Source: Rhynchopus euleeides
Taxonomy: Eukaryota; Euglenozoa; Diplonemea; Diplonemida; Diplonemidae
DNA: 64,000 bases
Assembly (NCBI GenBank): GCA_963210315.1
Contig: OY723324.1
Coordinates: 434,001-498,000, forward strand
Reading direction: 5' to 3'
The translations under genes were made by a program, and so were the position numbers. Below are positions 9,632 to 20,288 of the stretch, in pieces (position 1 is the stretch's first letter; each line of letters opens with the position of its first letter). The notes beneath the pieces are model-generated. The model was not told the DNA's origin. It saw only the letters and a program-made list of their open reading frames with translations, and searched no databases.

Positions 9632-11415
9632 ATGGCGGGTGTCTCCTCCCAGCTCCCCTCACCACTCCTTGGGTTGGAGGAGCCCACCGATGCGCATCTC
9701 AGCTCGCTGCGGGCGGAGCAGATGCGCCGTGTCCACACCGTGATGGAGGTCGGGCGGGTGGACGAGCCGGCCGCCCGCGCAGCGCTGGACACCCACGCGT
9801 GGAACCTGGAGGGCGCCATCATGCAGTGCGTGATGGGCGGGGTGGGGGTGGGGGTGGCGGACCCAAGCCCCCGCGGGTCACACTGGGCCAGCCTGGCATC
9901 CCACTCCGCTGTGGATGTGGAGGTGGGGGACCTGTTTGGGGGCGACGGCGGGGCAGAGAACCCGCTCCCTGGCGGCTCGCCTACGGGGGGCGGGTGTGCG
10001 GAGGAGGGGGAGGGGGGGCGGAAGGAGCAGCGGCAGCAGCGGCAAGCGGGGCATCCTCACGCCTCCCTCCCCTCCCCGCCGCAGAGCGGCCTCGATGCCA
10101 TGGCGCTGAGCCATCCCCACTCGCTCTTCGGAAACACGCCACAGGACCCGCCCCTCGCAGGGTCGAGCTGCCTAAGGCCCCCCACCGCACCGCCCGCCAA
10201 GGCGCCCACAGCGCCCCCCGCTGCGCTGCGCTCTCCGCCTGCCAGAGCCATTGTCCCCCGAGCCCCGCCTGGGGTGCCTTCCGGTGGGGGGTTCTCGCTC
10301 CGTGGGGTTTCGGGGTTCAACCCAGTGCCGCCGGCACCGCCGGCCCCGGCGTCTGTGCTGCAGAAGGGGGGTGTGGATGTGCAGCAGATGCATGAGCTGT
10401 TCCCCCTCCTGTGCCTCGAGACGGTGACGGAGGTGGTAGAGAGGCTTGAGGGGCATGAGCACAAGGTGTGTTTTTAAGCCGTCGATGGGTGATGAGGATG
10501 CTTGTTGTGGTGGAAGATGTGGGGGAGGGAGGGCGCGAGGGGGCTTGGTGGTTGGGGGAAAGTGTCATTCAGCTCTGCCAAAACTCTGTGCTCTGCACAC
10601 CCGCCGACCACCCCCTTTCATCAGGTGGGGGGTTTTGTAAAGTGTGTGTGGGGAAGCGCCAACGCCTCCCCTCCACGTCTCTAACACAACACACAATCTC
10701 AATCCCAACCCCAACCCCAACCCCACCACAGATCGTCGAAGAGCTGCTGTGGCGCAACCAAGACGAGGAGGATGAGTACCCCGGTGATGGACCAGAGGAG
10801 GTGTTCCTGAATGTGTACAACCTAGCGCCCGAGCGGAGTCTCGACAAATTCGGGATGGGTGTCTTCCACTCTGGCGTCGAGGTGTACGGGCGGGAGTGGA
10901 GCTTCGGAGGGGCATCGTCGCCTGACGTGGATATGGGGATGTCAGGGGTGTTCTGGGTGCACCCCACGACAGCCATGCCCTGCGTGTTCAAGCAGATCTC
11001 TTTGGGCACCACCCGCCTGTCGCACCGCGAGGTGTGGAAGCGAGCCGTTGTCCCGACACAGCAGAAGTGGCCCGTCAAGGAGTACCACCTCGTGCACCGC
11101 AACTGCAACCACTTCTCGACACATCTGACGAAGCTGCTCGGGGTGAAGCAACCCCCCAGCTGGGTGAACCGTGCCGCCCGTTGGGGCGAGGCGGTCGTTC
11201 CCTCTGCTGTGATCCGGTATCTGTTGAAGGAGCCCGGTGCGTCGTCGTCGTCCTCCTCCTCCTCCTCTTCCTCCGCGTCTTCATCCTTCTCTTCCTCCTC
11301 CAAAGCCCCCAGCACTGCGCGGGTTCGGAAGAGCAGCTCGTTCTTCAGCAGCTCCTCACGCAGCATCTCGAGCAAGAAGAGGTCAAAGGATGACGCCGAC
11401 ATTGCCAGCAGCTAG
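9632..11415 (+). CDS. UBA-CUE-PPPDE (DeSI-type) isopeptidase, 505 aa, two exons
   Basis: Exons 9632-10465 and 10732-11415 join in phase 0. Domains in order: a UBA-like three-helix region (residues 31-67, ending HAWNLEGAIMQCV); a Pro/Gly-rich linker; a CUE-like ubiquitin-binding domain (about 248-288, with MHELFPLL and EELLWRNQ) split by the intron; a PPPDE cysteine peptidase domain (about 300-430); and a poly-Ser, basic tail. The PPPDE catalytic His (GVFHSG, H324) and Cys (HRNCNHF, C403) are present. The family removes SUMO or ubiquitin from substrates. Two ubiquitin-binding modules ahead of the peptidase suggest a ubiquitin-directed enzyme (inference). An acceptor-like CCCTGCAG lies 23 bp before the ATG. 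Confidence 0.9.
10466..10731 (+). other. GT-AG intron in the PPPDE gene
   Basis: The donor GTGTGT follows a codon boundary and the acceptor is CCACCACAG. The donor half is G-rich (GGGGGAGGGAGGG) and the acceptor half is C-rich with AACCCC units. Removal restores the CUE domain. Confidence 0.9.
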
Positions 11416-13279
11416 CTCCGTGGTGCGAAACCACCCTGTGTGTGGGTCGGGGGGTCCGGGGGGGGGGGGATCCTATTTTTCCGTCTTCTGTCAGGGTTTT
11501 TGTAGTCTGTTTCTTTTTGCTGATCCCCCCTCCCCCCCTTTCCCCCCTTTTTGCGAATGAAACATCACCCTGCGCCCCCCCCCCCCAGCCAATTCTACAG
11601 ATTACCCAAACCTATTCCTGCAAAAAAAAGAACAAACCTGTTCTCCCCCCCTTTTAGCTCGCACACCAGCTAGAGCGGGGGGGGCGACCCGTTGGGACAC
11701 CCCATCACTCCCATCCTGCCAAATTTGCTCCGGGGAGGGAGAGCACCGCCGGATATGCCTTGCCTCGGCAAATCCAAGGCTGTCCCTAGGGGCGGTGCAT
11801 TCCTGCACAGGGTATTGCGTGTGAAGATGGTGCAGCTCTGCGTGTCAAAGCTGTGTATCGGGGTGCGGCAGCCCCTCTTTCTTACCATCAGTGCGTTTCT
11901 GAGAAAAGCGTCTCTCTCTCTGTCCACACTCCTGGTTGAAGTGGGGGGGGGGGGGGAAGGCCCCATATCCCACCACCCTCCCTCCTCCTCCACGTGAGTT
12001 TTGTATTAGTTTCCACACATTTTTCTCGCCCCCCCCATCCATGGGGTTTCCGTTGTTCTGCAAGACTCCTGTCTTGCTCCCCACTGGAGGGAGAGGGGGG
12101 GGGGGGGCGTGACATTGCTTCCATCTTCCCCTCCCCCCCCTCTCTGTCCTCTCTACATTCTGCCTCTGTTTTGGCTTGGTTGGGGCCTCCCCCACGACCC
12201 TCCTCACACACCCTGCTACCCATGTCTTTCGGCGGCCGCTTTGTTCCATTCCATATTGCTTCCGCCGCCCTTCCGTTCTGTTCAGGGGCCTGTGTCCTTC
12301 AAGGAGATGCATCTCTGGCCCTTCCCAGGGGAGGTGCGGGTGGGGGGGGGGGGGGTAATCTCACCTCCATCCCCCCCCCCCACACATCCCTCTCCTCGAA
12401 AAACGTAGATCTCTCTGCCCGGGGTTGCATCGATGTCGTGCAAAATGAATTGGTGACCCTGTCGGGTGTCCTGAAAAGGTCGGGAATCTCATCAGCGGTG
12501 GGTAGTAAGCAACCCTCATCCCGGCTTTGGTGCATCAGCTTTTGAGGGTTCTATTTTTGAGCGGCCTGTGTTATTTTGAGTGCTTTTCCAGACCGAAAGA
12601 AGAGAATACACACGACATAATGGTGTGTTCCTAAGTATCGCAGAGGAACTGCGTGAAACACTTCTCCCAGAACAGAAAGGCAGTAAAACGGCCGCGTTGT
12701 TTCTGACTTGCCTCACCTGAAAGGGTTCGATATTCATAACACTCTCGCCCTACCCCTCGTCCCTGTCTCCACGGAGCATCTGCCAGGAATATAGTCGGCC
12801 AGTGTAGGGCAGGCAATACGTTGTGCCGTTCCTTGGTGAGTAAGGCAAAATGCAGCACCGGAGAAAGATGCAGTCACAAGGTATTGATGCAGCCTGCCAA
12901 ACCTAGATATCCCTGAGATCTGGGGCACAGAAGGGCTAGCAGTTGGGTTGTGGGGTGTGCAGCTTTAGCTGCGCGTGAGAGAGAGAGAGGTTGCGCTGCC
13001 CGGTGGTTCGTTGTGTTGCGCCCTGCAGCAGGTTCTTTCCGGGTGGGGGGAGCTATGTAATGTACAAAATCATGATCGAAAAACAGATCTGTGAGTGTAT
13101 ATCGCATCAATGAAGTGTGACGCAGTGCGTGCAGCGGCGTTCGTATTGAAATTGTCTATCCATGGCGCGATCGTGGTTGCCAGAAAATACAGGGTGGGGG
13201 TGTGTCTATAAAAAGTTTAAACTTTTCGTATTTTTCCCTCTTCTCAGAGAGAGCAGCATGGGAAACACGGCAAAAAACA
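11416..13279. other. Spacer, no firm gene
   Basis: Many poly-C/G runs. Two stretches (about 11690-11960 and 12410-12545) have somewhat gene-like base composition, but neither has a start, splice signals and a recognisable product together. Near the end, TTTTTCCCTCTTCTCAG at 13230-13246 is a good acceptor-like site for the small gene that follows. Confidence 0.5.
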
Positions 13280-13435
13280 ATGCCGGCAGATCCCAAGTTC
13301 CTTTTTTTTGGACAGCCCTCAGGAGAACGAGACATACCGGTACCCAGCCAGGAGAACCGGAAAGTTCCCGACCCTCTCGCAAGAGTCGGACAAGGCGCCC
13401 GGCTGAACGAACCCTTCAAATCGCCGAAAAATTAG
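13280..13435 (+). CDS. Possible 51-aa conserved-type small protein
   Basis: The ORF lies 34 bp after a strong pyrimidine tract plus CAG and reads MPADPKFLFFGQP..., then a polar stretch with VPSQENRKVPDPLARVG, ending FKSPKN. Composition is protein-like, not repeat-like, and the gene is on the same strand as its neighbours. Against it, an out-of-frame ATG (GCATGGGAAAC) lies upstream in the putative leader, and that frame is also open. Function unknown. Confidence 0.4.
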   Translation: MPADPKFLFFGQPSGERDIPVPSQENRKVPDPLARVGQGARLNEPFKSPKN

Positions 13436-13829
13436 AAGGTCTCCACCAGTTGCCATTGGTGTTGTTTTACTTCTGCATGGTTTCATTGAACGGCTTGTGT
13501 GGGTGGCTTCACCCCTCTCGACAGTACCCAGACCCGTTCCCCCACCCACCCACCTCCCCGCACATACGGCAGCTGCATGCGCCTCCCCTCCTCTGGGGGA
13601 AGGCGGGAACGGGCAGCCCTGAGAGCCCGGTCCAATCTAGCTTCCCGACCCGGCCTGACCACACAGCTGAGGAATGCACAGGATGATCCTACAAGCTAGG
13701 CCTAAGCTGGTCAGCAGCCCTCCCCTAAACCCCCCCCCACCCTGCAGAGCTCACCGCTTTTCGACACAAGGCTACACATCTACACCACCACCCCCTCCAG
13801 GGAAGCCCAGGGCGCTGCCCAGAGGCACG
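13436..13829. other. Spacer
   Basis: No supported gene. Acceptor-like CCTGCAG (13741-13747) and CCCCCTCCAG (13791-13800) precede the next ATG. Confidence 0.5.
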
Positions 13830-14237
13830 ATGGCGGACCCTATGGACAAGGTCCTGGAGTGGGAGGACGACCTGCATGCCGAAGGCTACCGTGCGGGGTG
13901 GGAGCGTGGCCTGGAGGAGGCGCAGGGGGAAGGCGTGCAGATGGGAGCCGAGGCGGGGTGTGTTGCCGGGATGCGCGTGGGGTACATCCGGGGCTACCTG
14001 CAGGTGGTGGCCCAGGTGCAGGAGAAGGTTCTGACAACCGACAGGCTCCGCCGCTCCTACGCCGCAGCTTGCACAGCGCTGGACGCCATTGACCTCGACT
14101 GCCTCGACGAGGATGCAATCCGCCTGGCCGAGTCGCGATTCTCCCTGCTGTCACACCAGCTCAAGCTGACACCTCTGGGCGTGTCGACCGCATCGCTCCT
14201 GCCTGCCTCACTGCAGGCTCCCGACCTCTCCTTCTAG
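13830..14237 (+). CDS. LTO1/Yae1-domain protein, 135 aa
   Basis: Residues 18-57 carry the spaced-glycine signature of the Yae1/LTO1 family: GYRAGWERGLEEAQ, then G at every fourth position through VGYIRGYL. The length fits LTO1 homologues. In yeast and human, LTO1 with YAE1 forms an adaptor that brings the cytosolic iron-sulfur assembly machinery to the ABC protein Rli1/ABCE1 for ribosome work. The C-terminal part is helical and not diagnostic. The start is the first ATG after the CCCTCCAG acceptor-like site, 29 bp upstream. Single exon. YAE1 itself was not seen here. Confidence 0.85.
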   Translation: MADPMDKVLEWEDDLHAEGYRAGWERGLEEAQGEGVQMGAEAGCVAGMRVGYIRGYLQVVAQVQEKVLTTDRLRRSYAAACTALDAIDLDCLDEDAIRLAESRFSLLSHQLKLTPLGVSTASLLPASLQAPDLSF

Positions 14238-15212
14238 TTCGCCAGCAGGGCACGAAGGGTGTGGAGCGGTCCGAAGGTAGCAACTCTGGGGTTGGGTGCC
14301 TCCCCCTCGCTTGGTGAAGGCCCCTGAAATGAGCTTCTCAGAGGAACTTTCTGGCTGTGTTGGGCAGTTGTGTCTCAAGAATCCCCCCCCAGCCAGTTTG
14401 GTTTTTTTCGTGGATGTCTTCTTAAAAAAAAGGCGCAAAGGACGAAATCGGGTGCGCGCTTCGGCCATCATTGCATTATGAAAAGGGATACCACATTCTT
14501 CCTCTCTGGTGACACCCTCTTTTCACGGACCCTGCTGTTCGGTGCCATACCTCGTCAGAGGCCAACATTGCCTCCGTAATGTGATGTGTGTCATACCGGA
14601 TGCTGCAGTGTGTCACCCTTCAGCCCCTTCTGCCCACCCCACACTGTGCAAAGGCTCTGCAGTGCCGCTCCGAATGCAAGTGATGTAGGGTGAGCCTGGG
14701 GTGGCTCACCTGGGTGCCGCTGCTGTCGGAGGCCTCTAGCCCCTCAGCCTCTCCCTTTGCTAGACAGCAGCCTGGCTGAAGGCATCCAGTGAGTGGGGTC
14801 GGGGGGGTGGGGGTGGGGGTTGGGTATTATCTGTCTTGTCATCACAGCGTTCAATGCTGCTCTCTGCCTCTGATCTGTGCCCTTCCCAACCAAAGGGTGG
14901 AGCGGAGGTGTGTGTCTCAAGGGGAAGGCGAAAAGAAGAAAGAAGAAGAAGGTTGCAGCAGGGCCCTCCTCCTCGCCCTCCTCCCCCCTCCATTATGTTG
15001 CCCCTGCCTTAGAGTTAGCTCGCAAGAGATGCAATACCGTAGATTCATGTTGTGAGTTCCTTTTGTGGAACGGAAGGCATAGCGTGCCGGGTTTCTTTTT
15101 GTTTCGATTTTTTTTCACGTTTTTCTAGATACAACACACCAATCAATAATCCCCACTGTGCGTAAGGTCGTGCGTGAGGCTTACAGCACGCACACGGCGA
15201 AGGGCAGTCACA
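14238..15212. other. Spacer
   Basis: No gene recognised. The end has a long T-rich stretch finishing TTTTTCTAG at 15128, a probable acceptor about 84 bp before the next ATG. Confidence 0.5.
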
Positions 15213-15657
15213 ATGGGTTCAGGATGCAGTGGATGTGCGTCGGTGAATGAAACAGAGAGGAGGACAGCAGCTCCTCTGGGCATAGCGCTTGACAAGAGCG
15301 TGCCTCAGGTATGGCTGGGAGAAGAAGGACAGGTGGGGGGTGGTGCTGGCTGTCTGTGGCTGCCATGCCTTGTGGCCTGCGGTGCAACCCACACAAGGAG
15401 AGGCGGACTCAGAGGTGTTGTGGTTTTGGTTGGGTGGGGGGGGTGTGTGTGTCGGTGGCAGTGATTTTTAGGGAAGAGCCTCCTGCTGAAGCCCCATCGC
15501 TCATTGCTTTTCTTTCTCTCAGGTGTACGAATACTTCAAGCTGCATGCTGCCGGGACTTACAATTCGATTATCTTCTCACCGGCTTCCCATGACGATCTC
15601 ATGATATGCACCGAAGCGATGGCGGGGAATTCCGACATGGACATGTTCGCGACATAG
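15213..15657 (+). CDS. Two-exon 76-aa protein with dual-acylation N-terminus
   Basis: Exons 15213-15308 and 15523-15657 join in phase 0 (CCTCAG|GTATGG ... TTTCTCTCAG|GTGTAC). The product begins MGSGCSGCAS: Gly2 followed by Cys5 and Cys8 is the pattern for N-myristoylation plus palmitoylation, which would anchor the protein to a membrane. Exon 2 encodes an unbroken protein-like segment (VYEYFKLHAAGTYNSIIF, then SHDDLMICTEAM) ending MDMFAT before TAG. I do not recognise the family. The intron shows the same G-rich start and pyrimidine-rich end as the other introns here. Neither exon is long enough to stand out alone; splice sites and acylation motif together are the support. Confidence 0.65.
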
Positions 15658-16922
15658 CCCCCCCTCTGCCCTGTGCCTGCCAGTCTCAGGCTGCATGCCG
15701 CACCACAGCCCAGACACGCAGTGCCTGGTCATGCCTCGACGGGACTTGCCCTTTGGCGATCGACCTCATGTCGCTTGCCGGATGGCGGGAGCGACATCAT
15801 TTGGCAGCAGCACGGGCGGTCTCGCCAGTTCGGCTCGTTAACGACCGCTGCTGTCGGGTTGGGCGTCGGGGCGCCAGGCGACTTTCACCAACACCTGGCT
15901 GGATCTCACCCCGCAGGGACACTGCCCTTATGGCGATCGCGGGTGCACCTTGTTCTGTGTGCCCTCTGTGCGCCTTCTGATTCAGCCAGCGCGTCTCACA
16001 AGATGTCGCATCAAAGCATGTGCTCTATCGTGTGTTCAGCACAGGGCACTCGGGGAATCGCACCCCCGTGTGTCGTGGAGTTGCCCGATGTTCACTGGTA
16101 GAGCACTGCCACGTGCTGCCGATGATCTTCATGCGTCAAGCATTCATGTATGTGTGTTGGGGCAGTGCCCACCACAGACCACCGCTTGGTGTGCCCTACA
16201 CTGAACAACAGTACTAACGTGTGTGGGAGTCCTACACTTTAAAACGGGGGCTGAAAATGGCTCAAATCGTGCGAACAGTCAAGGCGTCTCTGCCGTCGCT
16301 CTGCCGTGCTTGCTTGCTATGATGTTCGGTATTGTCGATGCCAAAGTGACAACGTGTGCGCTAGCCATACCCATGTGTCGGTCGCAACGCTCTGCATTAC
16401 TCGGGGCACACAGGTTTCTACCAGGGTGCACTGCGTATGCTGGGTTGTGCAGCTTCGGGATGCCACGTTGACAGCTTTCCGTCACTGGTTGTCCCTCGCT
16501 TGCTGACACCAGGCGCGGGTGAGGGCCTCCTCCAGGCCGGACAACGGAGATAGTTTGTGTTTTTCAGCTCTGTCTGTGTCTTGTCCCTCCGACACACACC
16601 TCCCCCCCACACACAACAAAGTATCACCTCTGCGAGTGAACCCAAAGCCAAAAATGCCAGGGCCCCTCACCCCACGGCACACTTGCTGGCAGTCAGAACA
16701 TGACCCAGATGCCCCAGTTCTCTAGCCCCCCCCCCCCCCCCCGAACCCAGGCCGCACCGAAGGCGATGTCGCGGGCCCCCAAAAAAACCTCTATACACCC
16801 CCCACCCCCGCCTCCACCCCACTCCCCCTTTCACCCCTTCAAGATCACCCTTGCCTTGGGACATTACACCCACACCACGACACACCCCGCACACCTTCAG
16901 GACCGGCCCGAGGACGTACACA
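15658..16922. other. Spacer / 3' UTR, possible coding relics
   Basis: The 15.66-16.1 kb part has balanced, gene-like composition, but every frame is broken or lacks a recognisable product. The end becomes poly-C and C/A-rich, finishing CACACCTTCAG at 16900, 22 bp before the homoserine dehydrogenase ATG. Confidence 0.5.
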
Positions 16923-18228
16923 ATGGCAACCCTCCACGTGTTTCTGGCAGGGCCTGGGCTGATCGGAGGGGAGCTTCTGAACCAGCTTGCCACAGCACGC
17001 CCCGCTGGGGTGACTGTGAAGCTGGCGGGTGTTGCCAACAGCAAGAGCTTCCTGCTGAGCAAGGACGGGATTGACGCGGCAAAAGCCAAGGACCTCCTCG
17101 CAGCAGGGGGCGCCACCGCGGGCAGCGTGACGGACTTTGTGAAGGGTGCGGCAGCGCTCGGGCTCCCGAGGAGCGTGTTTGTCGACTGCACAGCGAGCGA
17201 TGCGGTCTCCCCGGCATACCCGCTGGCGCTGCAGCACAACCTCCACGTCGCCACGGCGAACAAGAAGGTCAACTCTGGGGACCTCGCCCTCCGCAAGCAG
17301 GTGCTGGAGCTGGCAGGCAAGCCCAACGGCCCCCGCTTCCGTTACGAGGCGAACGTCGGCGCGGGGCTTCCGATTATCCGCCCCCTCCTCGAGTTTGTCG
17401 ACACCGGGGACAAGGTGAAGTCCATCCAGGCCATCCTGTCGGGCACGCTGAGCTTTCTCTTCAACACCTTTGACAAGGATGTGAAGTTCAGCGCTGTGGT
17501 GCGCAAGGCGAAGGAGCTGGGCTTCACGGAGCCCGACCCGCGTGACGACCTGAGTGGCAGCGACGTTGCGCGGAAGATTGTGATCCTCGCGAGGGAGAGC
17601 GGGTTCGACGTGTCGCTGGAGGACGTGCAGATCGAGAGCTTCCTCCCCGAGTCTTGCGTTGCCGCCGCATCCGTTGATGACTTCTTCAAGGCGGTGGAGG
17701 CGGACCTGGATGCGAAGATCGAAGCGCGCCGTGCTGCCGCAGAGGCGCGTGGCGAGGTGCTGCGCTACATTGCAGGCCTTGACACCTCCAGCGGCAAGGC
17801 TGTTATGAAGCTTGCCCTGCTGGAGGTCCCGCAGACGCACCCCGCAGCGTCCGTCTCCGGATCCGACAACATCTGCATCTTGCAGACGGAGCGGTACGAC
17901 AGCAACCCTTGCGTGGTGAAGGGCCCCGGGGCAGGTGCTGCGGTATGTGACATGAGGGTGGGGGTGAGAACATGGTTGTTTGCTTTGTTTTCTTTTACGG
18001 CAGCGGTGCTGAGCTGTTTGGCGTGCGCTCCAACAGAAGAATGTTTTGAAATCAACCCCTGTCCTTCAATGCCGCAGCAGCGTTTTGCCAAAAAAAAATT
18101 AGGAACTTTTTCGCAACATCTCACCCACACTCCACCCCATCCATACACCCCACACACAGGTCACCGCGGCTGGCGTGTTTGCGGATGTGCTGTCCTTCAA
18201 GGACATCGACATCACACCGACCGCATAA
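16923..18228 (+). CDS. Homoserine dehydrogenase, 362 aa, two exons
   Basis: Exons 16923-17942 and 18160-18228 join in phase 0. The enzyme catalyses NAD(P)H-dependent reduction of aspartate semialdehyde to homoserine, toward threonine and methionine. The Rossmann dinucleotide site is at residues 8-16 (LAGPGLIGG). Catalytic-domain landmarks are NVGAGLPII, SGTLSFLFN and LGFTEPDPRDDLSGSDVARK. The GPGAGAA|VTAAGVFADVL C-terminus is recovered only after removing the intron. Length matches the monofunctional form (yeast Hom6 type), with no aspartokinase or ACT domain. The intron places the gene in a nuclear genome whatever its origin. Confidence 0.97.
17943..18159 (+). other. GT-AG intron in homoserine dehydrogenase
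   Basis: GTATGTGACATGAGGGTGGGGG at the donor side and CCCCACACACAG at the acceptor. Splicing completes the conserved C-terminal glycine motif. Confidence 0.95.
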
Positions 18229-18550
18229 TCTCCCCTCCAGTGCCTGGGGGGGGGGGGGGAACTCTGCCCGCTCTTCATTATTGCGAGATTTGTGCCTGTG
18301 GGCTTTCTGTTTCCATTCGCCGTTTCTATTCGCATATTTTGGTGGCCACCCCCACCCACAGTCACCCCTCCAAACACCCCCTCTGATGAAGCGACTCTTT
18401 CTTCACAAGACTTCTTCTGACTTAATCACACGTTACCCCGTCCCCCCGATATATCTCTCCTGCGATCGCATGCCTCTGGCAAATGGCTTCTCACGAAAGG
18501 AGAGGTGTCTCGTGTCTCGGCGGGCCTCTTGTCTCGATAATTATATACTC
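18229..18550. other. 3' flank of homoserine dehydrogenase
   Basis: No gene. Contains a poly-G run and A/T-richer sequence up to the ATACTC target site of the next element. Confidence 0.5.
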
Positions 18551-20288
18551 CATGAATCTGCCCCGTTAACGGGTAACCGGTATTACCGGGTATTACCGGA
18601 AACCCGGTAATCGGCCTCCATTACCGGGTATTACCGGGTCAAAAACGGGTATTACCGGGTAAAATCGGGGGTATTACCGGGTCCGGTAATACCCGTTTTC
18701 GTATTACCGGGGATTTTCCGTGGGGATTTCCTTGGTCCAGGGATGGTTCGTGGGGTGTCGCAGTGAATCAACTGCAGGGTTCTGGTGATCTTCCGTCTGG
18801 CAGTCCAAGGGAAGGTGCGCGGGGGGAATGTCAGGTGTTAAGTGACCCCCCTGCGTTATTCTGAAGGCCAGCCTCTGCAGCCCCTCCTGGCCCACCCCTC
18901 ACAGGGGCGGCCCTGGGAACACTGGGAGTGGGAACGGCTGGGGAACACCCACGTTCAGTACAACCAAGATCTATGAGGCAGGCTTTGCGGCATGGCGGTG
19001 GGGGGCTGTGTTGGCGTGGCGTGCCCCGATGATTACACAAACAAAGGTCGAGATAATGAGCCCAGGCCCTGATTCCAACACCTGTTCGTTCAACCAAGAT
19101 CTATGAGGGACACACCCCTGGCTGTGCCTGTGTCCTCCGTGTGTTGCCTCCTCTCCCCCCCTCTTCAATGCACTTCATGGCCTCGTCCGCTTCCACGGAC
19201 GCAGAGCGTGTCGTCACACAACAGGCCGTCCACGAGGCTAAGTTCTTTGAAGCATGCATCATGACTTGTCCCGACTCGAACCAAGCTGATGATTTATCAG
19301 AGGGACCAGTAGCCAAGCAAGATGACAAGAAGCAGGCGCAACTCGTGCATATATTGAGGGCCTGGTCGAATCCACGTTTTGCTGGGACTTCTCTGGATTG
19401 CATCATGGGGTCGCTCAAATACCTTGCCGCACCAGCCCGGATCTTAGCTGCAGGTCCGGTACAGAGTGCCAGGTGCTCTTGTCAAGGGTGTCGCCAGAGA
19501 GGCTTCACATGGGAATGGGCGTCTTGTTGTGGAGCGTATCACAGAGAATTTCTCAAAATGGAAACGTGTCGACACCACAACTCCAGAACCAGCTCTTCCC
19601 GTCCACCTGCCCAAACCAGCCGTTGTCTGGGAGTCGTAAGGCCACCACGTGGGTCGACTGCAGGCTGGTTAGCTTCCGCTCATCATACACGGGGCGGATA
19701 CTCAGCGTCCCGAAGGCAGGTGCGATTATCCACCTTGGCTCGGGGGCAGTCCAGTGGCGAGCCCGTGTTGAAGCCACCCCAGCAAATATAGCAAGTCCGC
19801 TCACCGTACTGTGACCTGCTGTGGCAGGAACCACAAGCCCGGCCACGCCAAGAAGCATCTCTCGGTACCATAATGCTCGTTGGCTGCTCGCAGGTAAGTG
19901 TTGCGACAAGCACCCAGCCAGCAGAGCGATGTGACCGAATAACGGAGCTGGCGTGACCAAGCACTCGAGCCTGGGGTAAGAGAAGATGGCTTCCCTGAAC
20001 GAAGGATCGATCATTGAAAACGAGGAGCCCTTCGCTCTGTGCCACTGTGTGCCCAACTGTGCCACTTTGCAGCCAGTTTGGTGACGCACCGTTTCTGCAT
20101 TTCTGAGCCAAGGTCCTTAAATGATGGAAGCTACGGGAACAGTGCCTCTCTGTGATGGAACCTTCATTGGTTCAGAATGTGCCTGCCCCAAGACCCTGTT
20201 GGCCCAGGCAGTCACTGCCCCCCAATGGAATGGGGCTCGCAGACTTTGGGAGAGGAAGGTGGTCCTATGATCACGCCTGTCATAGTGT

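Noticed and set aside
10703..10727. AACCCC repeats resembling telomere sequence
   Set aside because: Short run at the C-rich acceptor end of an intron; no longer array.
18560..18720. GGTATTACC array as telomeric or CRISPR-like repeat
   Set aside because: Irregular spacing, present in inverted orientation at the other end of the same transposon; it is a subterminal repeat.
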